A stretch of DNA of 64,000 nucleotides from Trichobilharzia szidati. Lineage: Eukaryota > Platyhelminthes > Trematoda > Strigeidida > Schistosomatidae. Below, in pieces: positions 35,936-48,345 of this stretch. The notes beneath the pieces were generated by a model. The model was not told the origin of the DNA. It made no database searches and was given only the letters and a program-made list of their open reading frames with translations. Made by a program: the position numbers and the translations under genes. The DNA is taken from assembly GCA_944472155.2 (NCBI GenBank), contig OX235272.1:95176020-95240019 (forward strand), written 5' to 3'. Position 1 is the first letter of the stretch, and each line of letters opens with the position of its first letter.

Positions 35936-37290
35936 AATCTTAAATCCCGAGGATTCCTGAAATATGTGGTCCGGCCTCCAGTTCGTGGTCAGCCTTGAAG
36001 TCAGTCAAATCCCTGCTGGTCGAGATTTGTAAAAATGTTGAAGTCATTCTTATCCTAAATGTCATGCAGAGATAAGTGATGCTCGACATCTATCTGTTTA
36101 AAGCGTGCTAACAACTGCAACAGAACAAAATATCTGCCAGTGTCAGAAATGTAGCAAAAAGCTGTTGTGAACAGGTAATGCCTTTCAGTTGTACTCAATT
36201 TAATGCGACAGACTAATTACCTGTCATTTCTAATATCATGAAGCAGCAATCTTCACTGTTCTTTGTACCTCGAACAAACCAAAGTTTGTGATTGATTGTT
36301 ATGATATCTAGTGAGGAATTTTATTACCTTCCTTGTACATCAGTCAGTTTTACAAGCCAAGATCAATAATGATTGGGCAGGTAGCACTAATTTCAGTGTT
36401 GACTGAAGTAAGTTTTATTCTCTGTAAGGAAATGAATCTCTTTAAGAGTGTAAATATGCTTCACCATTGAATATCAATAAAGACGATGCGTAATTCCATA
36501 ACAGGATAAAAGGACTCAATGATACAATATTATTCACTGATGACGTTACCAGGACAATTTATTACTCATAATCATATCAAGGTACCTATACAGCTTGCAA
36601 GCTTCATTTAATAGCTCCATTATTTCTTATCTTTTGATTTAATTAATAGTAATCTTTTCCATATCTCTGGTACTGGGTTTGAGTCATTGCTATTGCAGAT
36701 GCTAGGCGTAGACTCGATAAGTAAAGAATCCGTGGTCAACAGATCCACCCATCCACTAATTTTAAAGCTGTAGGTCTGTCCCTCCTTGTTGTATGATTGT
36801 ATGTTAATGCATGTATTGTGATAGCTGAGTTTTTCTCTAAACTATTCATCAACCAATTAGCAATAATCTGACTACCTCCGATCTACTGGTTCGACATACG
36901 CATTTAGCTGATCTCGTCATAGTCATTGCAAGGTATTTTGTAGATTACATTATTTTGCCTAGTTTAGTCAATAGGGTTCTTTAGACCACAGAACTTGCTT
37001 TCCTACTGAACGTCTAAAGTCAGAATGGAAGAATCAAGTGTTACGTGAAAGTAAGACAAGTGATATCGGTAATATAATGGTCTGGTATACATATATCCGT
37101 TTAGTATTAGAGAAACACAGTCCAGATTTATAGAAAAGTCAACAGTAATTTCATTTTCTTAATAGGTTAGTGGTGTGGCAAGCGTTTTAATGGAACAGAT
37201 AATTATAATGTTCAAGATAAAAGAGCATGTTTACGAAGACACATACTTCATACTTCAAGAAATGTTACTCGGTTCAATTATCGAAAAATA
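35936..37290 (-). other. semaphorin intron portion, unassigned
   Basis: Part of the intron between exons I and J. No gene or repeat that I can name. Confidence 0.5.
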
Positions 37291-37872
37291 GATGTCAAAG
37301 TCAGAATCGGAAAGGCAAGATAGGCATTCATCAACCTGAAACCAGTTTGGAAATCTTCTGCTTCACTCAGCCAGTGTGAGGAACAAGATTCGGATTCTGT
37401 TCAACACAAGTGTGAAATCAGTCAGTCATTTCTTCTATGCGGGTTAGAAAATTGGCCAGCGTGTCACGGAAAGGATTTCCAACAGGTTGCAGACATTCAT
37501 GAACATCTGCCCTTGTTCCATACTCAACATCAAATGGCCAGAAAGAATAAGCAACAAGAAACTATGAGAACAAACCAACTAAGAGCCGATAGCTCAACAA
37601 ATATGTAGGAGAAAGTGGAGATGCATCGGGCATACGTTGAGGAGGCCGCCGAATGACATCACAGGCCAGGCCCTCAAGTGAAATTCAAATAGGAAGCGAC
37701 GGGTGGATGTCAGTGCGAGGGTGACATGGAGGAGATCGTGTGAGGAAGAGATGAGAGAGTTTGGTCAATCGTGGACCCAGCTAAAGAGGACGGCAGAAAA
37801 CGGAACAATGTGGAGATGTGTTGCTGAACCCCTTTGTTCCACTCAAAACGCAAGGGAATAATAATAATAATA
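37290..37872 (+). mobile_element. RTE-like LINE 3' end with intact tail
   Basis: The RTE late region and C-terminus are recognisable: AACCTGAAACCAGTTTGG, TCTTCTGCTTCACTCAGCCA, GAAAGTGGAGATGCATCGG and GGCCGCCGAATGACATCAC. The tail ends TTTGTTCCACTC, AAGGGAATAATAATAATAA. It finishes about 90 bp past the 5' splice site of semaphorin exon I. Confidence 0.85.
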
Positions 37873-37961
37873 GTAACTCAAATAATATGTCTCTTCATAA
37901 GCTTCAAGTAAAGTGGGATAAAAATCTTAACTCTGATTATGAAAACAAAGAGACTACTCAC

Positions 37962-38216
37962 TGTCATTACAAGCTGGATTTTGTTGTCGACAATGTTCCA
38001 CTTGTACTTCAACTTCTGGTGTATGGACAGTTGAATCTGTTGTAATATCGTAACTTTGTTTACAGGTGATGAGTTTTCTAGTCACTTGATTATTGATTTT
38101 TATTTGTTGTTGTATAGGCTGTGGACTGTCACACCTTCGTACACGTGTACGTAATCCAGAACCACAGTCTGATGAACATGATGACCATGGGGACCAAAGT
38201 GACCATGATGGATGAA
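37962..38216 (-). CDS. semaphorin 5 exon I: TSP1 repeat
   Basis: Residues 710-794. The core, [19 protein letters not shown], is followed by [11 protein letters not shown], the most canonical TSP1 in the gene. An extended insert with LITCKQ precedes the close [11 protein letters not shown]. Acceptor CTTATTTTCAG before 38216; donor GTGAGT. Phases 1-1. Confidence 0.95.
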
Positions 38217-39747
38217 CTGAAAATAAGACGAAAATAATGTATCAAGTATTAGTCAAAGAATTGTTTTACATTACAAAATATATAATGTGTTTATCATCCT
38301 GTGTAGACAGATTCGTAAATAAAGTGATTTAATGCGATCCGATACTCTGATTTCTAAAAGTTTCGAGCTCCTACAAAATTTTTTTAAGTAATAAGGAATT
38401 TAAAGTATTCTAGTGCTAAGTACGTGATAAAAAAGCACCTTTCTAGTCGACAGAATCATTTGCGTTATCTTCAGAATGAAGAAATCACAAGCAGTACTCA
38501 CATATATAAAATGACAAAATATATATACATCGTCTATGAATATCGACTCTAAGTTTCCAATAACCTTAACTAACTGTCATTTGAAGCATATTTGAACTAT
38601 AAATCTACATGCACTTTATTTATCAAAATGTTGTAAAAGCTACCGTCAGCTGCTTAAAACTTTTCGAATATTAAGCGAAAATACAAGCTACGCCAAAACA
38701 TTTACAAACACTGAGTATACTAGAAAAATCTGGAACATTTTCTTCTGAGTATCATCTCTTCAGATACAACTGGATACTTGTTCAAATCTTTAAGTCAGTT
38801 ATGGGTGAATCAGGGGAACCTAAATCGTATATAGAAATTAATTTGACAGTGCAAGTGTTCAGAGCTATCACATGTTTAATATTCTGCCAGTTGGAAAAAC
38901 TTGAAGCTGAACAGCTTACTTAATTCAAGGTTTCAGTGTCATCAGTTTTTGGCGCCCATATAAACTTGCTGTTTATATGCCTGTGCATATTTATTTAAAC
39001 CAGGTTACTGTAAACCGTACGCCAGTTGATGGCATAACTGGTGTTTTCAATGAAGTGCTTTTAGGTTAAATAGCACTATAAATGACCTTCATATAGAAGA
39101 CTATAAACCGAGTAAAGAGATATTTACTTTTTGCCTAAATCGTCTTCAGTGGAGCAAAATACTCCATTTTAAGTTCATCATTCAACAGTGACTACTTCTG
39201 GCAAATAATACAGATATGAGATAGATAGTTAAATCACATACATAGTAAAGGACTGGTTGTCCATTAACTCAACTCCAGAATATATTAGTCTGTTATTCAT
39301 GCTACTCAGTAGTAGTATAAAACGTATTACAGCATTTTACGACGGATTAGTTAAGAGGTATTGCTGTTCTGTTGTTTTATGAGGTTTAAACGTATTAACT
39401 GTGCATCCACAATTTGATTATGCCTGAAGCATATACTTCAGTAGCTCTAACGTACGACGGCTAGAAGGTAAAGTGCTTTTGATTGTGCTTGAGTATTGTA
39501 GCAAGGATAACAAGTTGAGCGAAGAAATATTTACTTTTCAACTAGATCCTAATCAATGCCTTTAATCGAATATGCATAACATTTCTATTGCAATATGTAG
39601 TTTACAAATCCATTGGTGTTATGTTAGTTGGCAATAATTGGTTGTTATGAAGATGCCAAAGTGGTGTTAATTATACAAGAAAATTTGTATGACAATAAAA
39701 AGGTTGAAGTTCCAGTGAGAATACCATCGTTCTCTTGGGATTCAAGT
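38217..39747 (-). other. semaphorin intron portion, unassigned
   Basis: AT-rich intron with no recognisable gene; repeats begin near 39748. Confidence 0.5.
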
Positions 39748-39795
39748 ACATCCAGATGATGGGTTACAAACAAAACAAAAATCACATCCTGGACA
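39748..39795 (+). ncRNA. hammerhead ribozyme relic
   Basis: ACATCCAGATGATGGGTT followed by ACAAAC and later CACATCCTGGA is in register with the satellite hammerhead, including the downstream TCCTGGA. The catalytic GAAAC segment is lost. Confidence 0.35.
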
Positions 39796-39901
39796 CCTCT
39801 ACTAATTACCGTCAACCAGATAAAAGGTAAAAATATCCATGAAAATTAAAACAAGTTGCTGAATAATGCACAATGTATACATTGAAAGATAATTGTTGGT
39901 A

Positions 39902-40255
39902 TTAGATGGTTGGAGGCAATCAGCAGGAAGCCTTCGACCTGGGTTTCGTGCTAGTTGGCACTCATCAGCAAGGCATATCTGCAACCTTGAGGGAACTCAT
40001 GTCCCTTCTGAGATTCGATCCCACGTCACCCAGTGCTGCAGTCAGAGACGTTACCACTGAGCTATTCAGGCTCGCGATCGACCTCCTATATCATTGTATA
40101 TATTATATATTTTTGATTGCACACTAGTCAGTAACTAGTGTAATGTGTCTAGTCCTATCCTGACTGATAGCTTGACTGATAGAATTCAGTCTGCAGCGAA
40201 CCGGACAGCTGTTTCGTCCTAGTTTGAGACTTTTCCCAGGTTTTCCAGTGGTTTC
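39902..40255 (-). mobile_element. tRNA-like SINE unit (S-alpha type) with hammerhead relic
   Basis: A minus-strand tRNA-like SINE (39902-40085) with A and B boxes lies beside the TAGTCAGTAACTAGTG module (about 40120-40195) and a hammerhead remnant (40205-40250). It is the most complete single copy of this family here; relation to the described S. mansoni alpha family is likely but unproven. Confidence 0.65.
40205..40250 (-). ncRNA. hammerhead ribozyme relic with intact GAAAC half
   Basis: The minus strand retains GTCTCAAACTAGGACGAAAC, preserving stem II and the GAAAC core. The CTGATGA half reads TGGGAAA, so it should be inactive. Confidence 0.5.
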
Positions 40256-41295
40256 CTGACTGATGTCAGCTCATCATGATATCACTGTTTAAATTTCTGT
40301 AGAGATGATAAGGATAAAGAAAGTGGTTGTAAGAATTCCTTCTACACACACACAAGATCGATTTCATCCGGTGGATTTCGCGAACAACAGATGTATGTAA
40401 AGGATGAATAAGATGTTTTAAAAAAGAGCTAAGAATAGACTTTGTGTGCCCATTGTTTAACTATGCAAGTTGATGTTTGGAAATACGATAATGGAAATGC
40501 TTAACCGTACATCTGATATAACTGGCTCTACATCAGCAGTCAAGGGAAAACAAAGTATATTCTTAGCTCGATTTTGGCAAATCTTGTTGTTACTGGCCAT
40601 AGAAGTGATTTTAAAAAAGCGTTAAGAGCTCTTCTTCGAAAAAAGAGTATTATCTTGACTGCCTCTTTTCTTACTGGTAAAATAATCGAATTTCAATTTG
40701 CGGAGAATAAATACTCTCTTCTGCTTGCGTTATTCTCCTGCTTTTTCCTTTTCTTGTGGTTTTTATATTGTCAAAACATTTTCCTATAGCTCAGTTATTG
40801 ACATGATTTTTGCCGATACTGTACCATTTGACAACTGAATGCATTTTTACCAAATGAGTGTGAAGCAGTGCACCTTCTCAGACAGTAAGATCCGCATTGC
40901 CATCAAAATAAAATTTTTGCCTACCAATTAAGCTATCATAAATTACTTAAAATAATCCCAGTTTGTTTAAAAATCAAAACCAGATTTCTCTGAACGTTTC
41001 GCTGTGTAAGCCACAATTAATCAATTAATCTAGTATAAAGGGGCTATCAACTTATTTCTATCTTTTGAAAGTATGTAGACACCATACGAGTGGAATTTCT
41101 CCAGCAGTGTTCTATAGTCGCCTGCCTACTGCACATGAGTTGAATGGTCACAGATATACCCATCTCTCACTGTGTATTCTAGCTGAAGTCACAATAACTA
41201 CGTAAACGAGATAAATCCTACAAAAAGGGATCTAGAAGTAGTTTTCATAAGGGAATTGGGTATTACAGTGGAGAAAAAAATAGCGTCTGTCTTAC
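40256..41295 (-). other. semaphorin intron portion, unassigned
   Basis: An open frame at 40574-40789 has no recognisable features. Nothing else found. Confidence 0.5.
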
Positions 41296-41893
41296 TCTGA
41301 CAGTTACTAATTTTCATCCTGTATAACTGATCATCACCACAATCAGGACACGGTTGACAATGACAACTAAGATTCTGGTACTGATTCATAATATTTGATC
41401 TGGTGGACATAACGCATAGAATAGGTAAATGAGAATCTGAATTCAATCCATTCTCCTGGCTCGTTGAAGTTTGTAGTTGCTCCATATGACCTTGGAGACT
41501 TTTCCACCAATAGGCAGTTTTCTTTCCATTAATATTCTTTTCCAATTTAATTTTATCAAATAAACAAAAATTTGGATTTGATGTGGAAAATTTCGATAAA
41601 ATATCTTGATAGTGAAATGATTTTTCTTCAGGAGTATTTCGATGTACAGTGTGTACACCGGTTGATATGCTGGTTATTACATCATAATCTAGGGACGACG
41701 ATATTGATGATGATGATGATGATGATGACGAAGATTTTGTTTTTGTTTCACATGTGCTTGTTTCACTATTCCACCTACATGAAACTAAATTTGAAGTGAT
41801 ACATTCACTTGACTTTTTGATTGATTCACATAGTTGTATGAATTTAGGCAGTTGAATCACGTGTTTACTTGTTAATATGTAGAATTCTTTAGC
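41296..41893 (-). CDS. semaphorin 5 exon H: end of sema, PSI domain, first TSP1
   Basis: Residues 511-709. Starts AKEFYILTSKHVIQLPKFIQ, the last sema blade. The PSI domain follows (C532, C541, C549-R-W551, C558), where CRW stands for the usual CGW. A ten-serine run then S/I sequence (about 564-577) follows. The end, LSCHCQPCPDCGDDQ and KISNC, fits the degenerate first TSP1 of class 5 semaphorins. I chose the acceptor AATAAG before 41893 because it alone keeps phase with exon G; its pyrimidine tract is weak. Donor GTAAGA. Confidence 0.85.
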
Positions 41894-43149
41894 CTTATTC
41901 ATCCAATGTGTTTATTGAACATCCAGTTAAAATAGAAAAAAAGCATAAAAGAAAGCAAACAGTTTAGAACTAGAACAATTTATCATTTCTTTTCAAGATA
42001 ATAATTAGCTTTATCGTCCCACTGACATTAGTGACTAAAGTCTAGTAAATATTCTATCACTGTAGTTCTTCAGCCGAATAATACGATAACATAATGAAAC
42101 AGATCGTTGATGAATCACTAGAATAAAGAAACATGTTCCCAGTTCTTCCATCACTTCGTGTTTATAGTTGAGAAATTGTTTGACATTCTGAGAAGAAAGA
42201 CTGCTCCCTTTAGTCACCTGTTTATGTTTAAATGTCTGGTGGGTTACGAAAAACTAGGCTCTGAGTTTATGACATAAGAGTCTACATAAATCTAACCTTA
42301 TGCTCTTTTCTGACACAGCGTCATAAAATAATTATTCTTCAAAAACACCTTGTTCCAAGCACTATTTATACGCATAAATGTTTGTGTTTCACTCTTTGAC
42401 TGGTGAAGTAAGTAGTCCCCACAACCTGCTGATGTCATTCAAAATTCATGTACTGTTATTTCGTCTTTTTGTCTGGCAGTTTTATTAAATCAACAAAATG
42501 GGAAACTCTTAGAACAGATATATATATATATATATTGTATGTCATACGGTGAACTATAATTCTTGATCTGAAAGTCACACTTAAGTCTCATCTATTGTCA
42601 TGTATCGTTATGCTATTACAGTCCCTTCAACACTCAATGATACCATACTAATTTATATCCATTTTACAAAAAACAACATTACTATCACGTATTGAGATTT
42701 CATGTTAGCTGAACTAAAGCTGTGTTATCAAAAGAATTACAAATCATTGATTTCTGACCCCAAGACTGGATGGTTAATCACCCTCCTCAGGAACTGAGTG
42801 TTCGAGGCTTGGTGTGTTCTTTGCTAAAGAAGTTTCAATTAGTATGAAACAGATGCTTAGGACACAGTGATATTCAGCTAAACTCTAGCTGACTTTATTT
42901 CATGACGAAATTTGTCTTGTTACTGTGAGGATCTTTGATGAACTTTTGGAGTAAAGATACATGTTTCCAGTTCTTTCAATAGTTGACGTTAATATTCCAG
43001 AAGAGAGACAGTTCTATTGTTAGTCAGGAATTTACTTATATCAAGTGGGCTGTAGAAATAAGACTAAGACTATGACAGTGAATAAATATGAACTACAACC
43101 GTTATAATCATTTGGACATGAAATAGATATCCGTTAAACATTTAACTTT
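41894..43149 (-). other. semaphorin intron between exons G and H
   Basis: Contains a (TA)n run at 42518-42535. No gene found. Confidence 0.5.
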
Positions 43150-43385
43150 ACATAGTTTTTGATTGAACACTAGTCAATAACCAGTGTAATTTGTCTAGTC
43201 CTATCTTTGGTGCAGACTGAATTCTGTCAGTCAAGTTTGCAATGTGGCCACCATGCTAGGTGGCTCGCCATTACAATGCACTGTGGCTTTTGGTATTAGA
43301 CGGTGATGATGATGAGTGCCAGCTAGCACGAAACCTAGGTCCATGGCTTCCTGCCGATTGTCTCCAACCATCTAATACCAGCTTT
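43150..43385 (+). mobile_element. tRNA-like SINE relic (body and 3' part)
   Basis: The CACTAGTCAATAACCAGTG module is followed by the distal part of the same SINE family (CTAGCACGAAACCTAGGTCC, CTTCCTGCCGATTG), without the tRNA head. Confidence 0.6.
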
Positions 43386-43698
43386 ACATAGTATTTATTT
43401 ATAAGCATATGTTATTACATTCCGCTTTTTGATTTTTCAAATGAATAGTCCCCTCCACTTGATGATATCGTCAAAACTGCTTGAATTATTACTCTGCCCT
43501 TTTCTCATTCTTTTATTAACTGATTATCACATGGCCTATATTAGAAATCAGCTTAACATGTTCAAATTCACCCTTCTGCTTAAATAGTCTTGTAAAATAA
43601 ACTGATCATTTCGTCTGTTAGGCAGCGAACCAACCCAAAAAATATCCTTCCAAAAATATGTCAGTGAACTAAGCAAAAACAAACAATTTACAACTTAC
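43386..43698 (-). other. semaphorin intron portion, unassigned
   Basis: AT-rich sequence between the SINE relic and exon G; no feature recognised. Confidence 0.5.
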
Positions 43699-44067
43699 AG
43701 GTTTTATATGCTTCATATAAACACCGGTTATGATTTCATCATCTATACCAAAATCTTGAATAGTCAACTGGTCCCATGGACATATTTCCATGGTATCTTC
43801 TGTAGATAAATTGAATAGTCCATATCGTTCAATACGTTGTCTACCAGACAGATAAAGTATTGCATTTCTTTCTCCATGATCAATTTCTATATGATACCAT
43901 CCTAACTGACTAGTCTGTGTAAATGGATATCCTGGTACAGGTCGAATTATTAATGGACGATCACCGATCGGGTTGACGTGCTTTACGCGTGACATATGCG
44001 TTCTAGGCATTTGGCGACCTCTGCTTATGTCTAGTTCTGTCATTATACCAGAACTGAAACGTTTGCA
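43699..44067 (-). CDS. semaphorin 5 exon G: sema domain, later blades
   Basis: Residues 388-510, a 369-nt phase 0-0 exon. It opens with CKRFSSG, matching the conserved Cys of HFQCG in class 5 semaphorins. It continues with WYHIEIDHGERNAILYLSG, then LFNLSTEDT, matching the VDVVQGREALVHIIYLATD strand pair. Acceptor TTCATTTATTTAG before 44067; donor GTAAGT. Confidence 0.93.
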
Positions 44068-44299
44068 CTAAATAAATGAAGATAAACAGTGCTTATATGC
44101 TGCATTTTAAGAGAAGCTTGTCATTTCTGATAAAGATAGAACAATTTATGGTTAGTCTATTCAATGTAGTTTTATTAATCACGTAGATGTGTATGTACAC
44201 CATTTTGATTGAGAAAAAATCACTATTTCGCTCGGGACTAGTGTCTTCTGACTTGCGCATACTGCTCTATGTTGAAGAGATTTAATGGCTGAAAAGTAA

Positions 44300-44790
44300 A
44301 GCCTGGTTATCTGTCAAAGGCAGGATCAGAAAAGCAAGATAGGTGTTCATTACTCTGAAATCACGGCCCTCAACATCATGAACGATATCCGAATTTTCAA
44401 CACCAATTTCAAGTCAGTGCTTCTAATATGCTTCACAGGCGTGGCTTCACAGGGAGCATTTCCAGAAAGGATAGGCAACAACGAACTATGGTCGGCAGAA
44501 AATTAACCAAAATCCAATTATCAAACAAATATGCAGAAGAAAATGGAGGTGGATTAGAAATTCACTGAGGGAACATTCAAGTGACATATACTCCAAGCCC
44601 TCAGATGTAACCCTAGTGGTGAACGGTAGGTTAGGCGTTCTTCAGTGACACAGAGATGACATACAGAGGAAGTGAAATCTTCCGAGGAGTCGTAGAGTCA
44701 GCGAAAAGTGACGTTAGAGAAGAGACTACATTGAAGATATCCTACAGAAGCAAAATGTTTCACTCAGAACTCAAGGAACGAATGACAAAC
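44300..44790 (+). mobile_element. RTE-like LINE 3' relic
   Basis: RTE late region and C-terminus visible as GGATCAGAAAAGCAAGATAG, GAAAATGGAGGTGGATTAG and CAAGTGACATATACTCCAAG. Tail AATGTTTCACTC then AAGGAACGAATGA, a degraded version of the family's terminus. Confidence 0.75.
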
Positions 44791-46383
44791 AATATTCTCG
44801 CTCAGTTTTTATAGTTCCCTCTGTAGGAAACTAGAGGAGTAACCTAAAGGTTAAGAATTTCAATTTCGCTGTTCTTTCATCAAGTCTTAATGAGTCGGAT
44901 CCATAAAGCTAAGTAGCAAGTGTAATGCTGTTTATATGAGCGAAGCAAACTCCACAGGCCAGTGCATCTAACATCATATTCAGAAGCTTTTACCAGGATT
45001 ATTATTATGTTTAATACCATTACTAAGAAAGGTACTACGTTACCTTCAACAACGCTACCGCAAAATGTTAAATTTTACAATTTTAGATTTATCTTCACGT
45101 TACTGAAATACAAAAAATTTGAATGTGTTACAAATCGCTCAAAGTCTGAACAACTCAGACAATTACAGAGGGCAAAAAAGTAGAAGTTTATGAAATTTTC
45201 TCTTAACAAGCCTCCCTCATCCTTTTAGAAGACTAAATCAGCAATCATACCTTAAAAGTGGAAAATTTCAGCTTTTTAGAGGTGGAGGAAATAAGGGAAT
45301 GGCTTGAATATAAAAACAGTCCGTATTAGATATTAAGAGGCAGGGAGTCGTGCTTGTTCAAAGTAACGCAACTCTTGTCATTTATCGGAAAACGGTAACT
45401 GTAATTTTCAGAAAAATTGTTTTCCCTTCAAGAATGTAAGCTGAGTTATCCAATATCAACTTTTGTGGCTTTCTGACTGGACTATTCAGGTCACGCCCAA
45501 CTTCGTGTACTACCGAACGGTGTACTGATTGACCAGGTGAGCACTACTGTCACTATATTATAATACACGACAAAGCTACTCATTTGAGCAATTTTCTGTT
45601 CTATTGATATTCCATTCAGGTGATAATACTAGCAAAGAAAGTTGGTGAAATAGTGATTTTCAATGATTAAATATCTGTAAAGTTCGGTTCTATATTGATG
45701 AGGTATCAGAAAATAAACCTCCAGAATCTGACATAATCAAACCATTGTTATACTTTGGAGCACCAGGCTTTCGAAGGTCTGGGGTGTCGACGAGCGATTA
45801 AAGTTCAGAAGAAAGTTTTACTGTAACTGAATGAACTGGTTTCAGGATTTAACGGCTTATATATTTATTGTAGTGTTAGTCAGCTTGAGACATAGTGATG
45901 CGACTTCAAGTATGTTTATTTTTAATATCTGACCGAGTGGATCAGGATATCTCTCTGTATACAGCTTCCGCAAATGACTCATAAAATCAAAAACACTAGC
46001 GAAATACAAGTTACTATCTGATTGGTAAAATTTATCGATATATGTTACCATGGTGTCTGTTTCCACTGGTTTAACAATGAGTTCAGAGTACAACTCTTTG
46101 TCTCTTCCTTCAAATCAGTTAAAAGTGCAGTCTATAAACATCACAGTTACAATAAGGCTGCTGTTCGTCATTTCATGATTTTTGGTTTAATTTTTCTGAG
46201 TTTAGCTTATTGTAGGTTAAATGATATCATAATCCCTTCAAGCTTATTTCTTTGTTACTGAATGACTTTATTTACTATATTGATAAACTCTTGTCAATGA
46301 ATAATTCTGTATACGATATTAGATGAACTGGATCATTACTTTGGTCTGCTTAGACACAAACAAAACTCAAAAGTGAATAAATA
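44791..46383 (-). other. semaphorin intron portion between exons F and G
   Basis: A minus-strand frame at 45857-46093 (VFDFMSHLRKLYTERY) looks weakly protein-like but I cannot assign it. No other feature. Confidence 0.45.
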
Positions 46384-46725
46384 TATGGTGAGAACTGTCT
46401 GCTAACCAAAACTGGTAGACAGCAATTTACGTCAATGTTTACGTCCCACATCTTGGTCATGAGAAAAAAAACAAGAATAAAGACTAACTAAACAACAAAT
46501 AACAGCAGACTTATCGTGGGCGGATACGATCAGCAGAAATATCAACGGACTGCCTAAGACACGACAACAAAGAGATAACAGAATAACCTTCAGCAAGAAA
46601 ACAACCAATCAGAAGTTACCTCTCTGCTAACAATAACGAATAATAATGTATATAAAAATCTATAAATATCTGTTGATTTCCTCGATAAACGATCTGTTGC
46701 TTGACTGTTGTCTTCTGTAGTTGCG
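46384..46725 (+). mobile_element. solo LTR copy, diverged
   Basis: From TATGGTGAGAACTGTCTGC to GTAGTTGCG, matching other copies; the TG and CA ends are mutated. ATAAATATC and ATAAACGATCTG fit TATA and polyadenylation positions. No internal retroviral-like coding nearby. Confidence 0.75.
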
Positions 46726-47690
46726 TATACATTATCGTTTTTGAACAGTATTTACAATGACAAAAGTAAATGCACTAATAGATAAGTGTGACTTTACACA
46801 TGAGTAAATTTTCCAGTGGTATTACCAGTTAGATTTAGTTGAATGGTTGGAGTTAGCATAGGACACATTCCTTCTAAGATTACCTTTTTATTTTAATGTT
46901 ATTTGTTTTGATCATCTTCAGAACCACTATTATCGATAAATGCGTAACACAAGAATGAAACTCAAGTTACCACTGACCCAATAGAACGAAACAACTGGAG
47001 ATGACACACATTTATGAGTGACGCTTAATACCTCTCAGATACTTATCTGAGAGAAATACAGGTTTCGATAAAATATCACCCAGTGTCAATTTTTACTGAC
47101 ATAACTGTTTATAGTAATAAAATGACTATAGAGATTTGCATAAATATGATCCTCAATCATATCTGTATCACCCACTTGTACTGTCAAAATGTATGGCAAC
47201 CAGTACGAGAGAATGCCATTGGTAGAAAAGGTTTTCAGAATGCACAGAATAGTTTTTATCACAACTATATGGATAAAATCGAATAATTACTCTTAAACCT
47301 AACTCCTGACTCTAATTTCTGACCGTAACAGGCGGTCACTTTGAAGAATAATAGCACTCTTATAAGAAATGGGGAGTTATTCTTGCAATATTTTGTAGAA
47401 TAGTATCTCGTTTTAGCTTTCTGCGCTTGTATAAACATCGATTTCTTCTAAATGGACACACTGTTCTTCATCTAAGTCAACATGATTTGCTCTGACTGGT
47501 AGTTACATGGTCGCATATTCTCTTGAATCAGTACTTTTAAATTTCCCCAGCATCTTGAAGACATGTTATTCAGGCTTATAATTAAACATTTATGATCACT
47601 AACTTTGTTTTCTTAATTTATCGAGAAAGTAATGAGTCACTGCATGATTTCATTACACAATTATGTTTAGTTAGAACTTCGATAACTTAC
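46726..47690 (-). other. semaphorin intron portion, unassigned
   Basis: No gene or named repeat; a short frame at 47083-47286 has no recognisable features. Confidence 0.5.
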
Positions 47691-47820
47691 AATATTTTTA
47701 AAAGTATTTGGTAATATTTGATCTGCCTCGAAATTTTCATTAGGTGCCAGTTCACTTTCAAAAGCATCTTCTATATCACTTAGAGAGTAAACACAAAGTG
47801 CATCGCCAGTAAGATATTTC
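47691..47820 (-). CDS. semaphorin 5 exon F: sema domain
   Basis: Residues 344-387. DALCVYSLSDIEDAFE matches the semaphorin motif SAVCVFNLSAIAQAF that follows the conserved cysteine. One base in completes a methionine codon from exon E. Acceptor CTCTCTTTAG before 47820; donor GTAAGT. Confidence 0.95.
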
Positions 47821-47879
47821 CTAAAGAGAGGCACGAAAACACAGAAAATAGTATTTACTGACTGTTGGTCACAGTGATA

Positions 47880-48345
47880 CACTGTCCATTGTTAACTGAT
47901 TTATATAATGTGAATCAATGTCATTTGGTATTCAGAAGTACAGTTGGCTTAATATGTAGAAATATGTTCAAAAAAATAGGTTCTAGTGGGAATCCCATGG
48001 TCACTCCATCAAACTGTCTGTACATTTCATTATTAAACAAGAACTGGACAGTTTTTTGTATATTAAACAAGTAGTTGTTTCAGATTGCTAATAGGAATAT
48101 CAGTGCACAATTTCCTTTGTATAATCTATTCGCAGAAATAATTGGTGGTTTCCACCAGAGGTACATTAATGAATAAAGGTGAAAGATCAAGTGACGCCAT
48201 TTATCTGCCAGTTGCGTTCAAGTTTTTAATCTTATCAATAAATTGGTAGGTATCCTTGACTCTATGCTTCACTCGCTCGTCAAGCAAGGATTGACGTAGC
48301 TGTACCAGCCACTTTTCCGTCTCATGATAGGATGAATAAGACATG
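47880..48345 (-). mobile_element. Penelope-like reverse-transcriptase fragment
   Basis: On the minus strand in one frame interrupted by stops: DTYQFIDKIKNLN, MASLDLSPLFINVPL and PISNLKQLL. These follow the Penelope pattern FVDKIKDINV, MASFDVKSLFTNVPL and VDELRKLL. MASLDLSPLF aligns with motif A. Dead. Confidence 0.7.

Noticed and set aside
45857..46093. Extra semaphorin exon on the minus strand
   Set aside because: Exons F and G already join in phase; the sequence does not resemble any sema strand.
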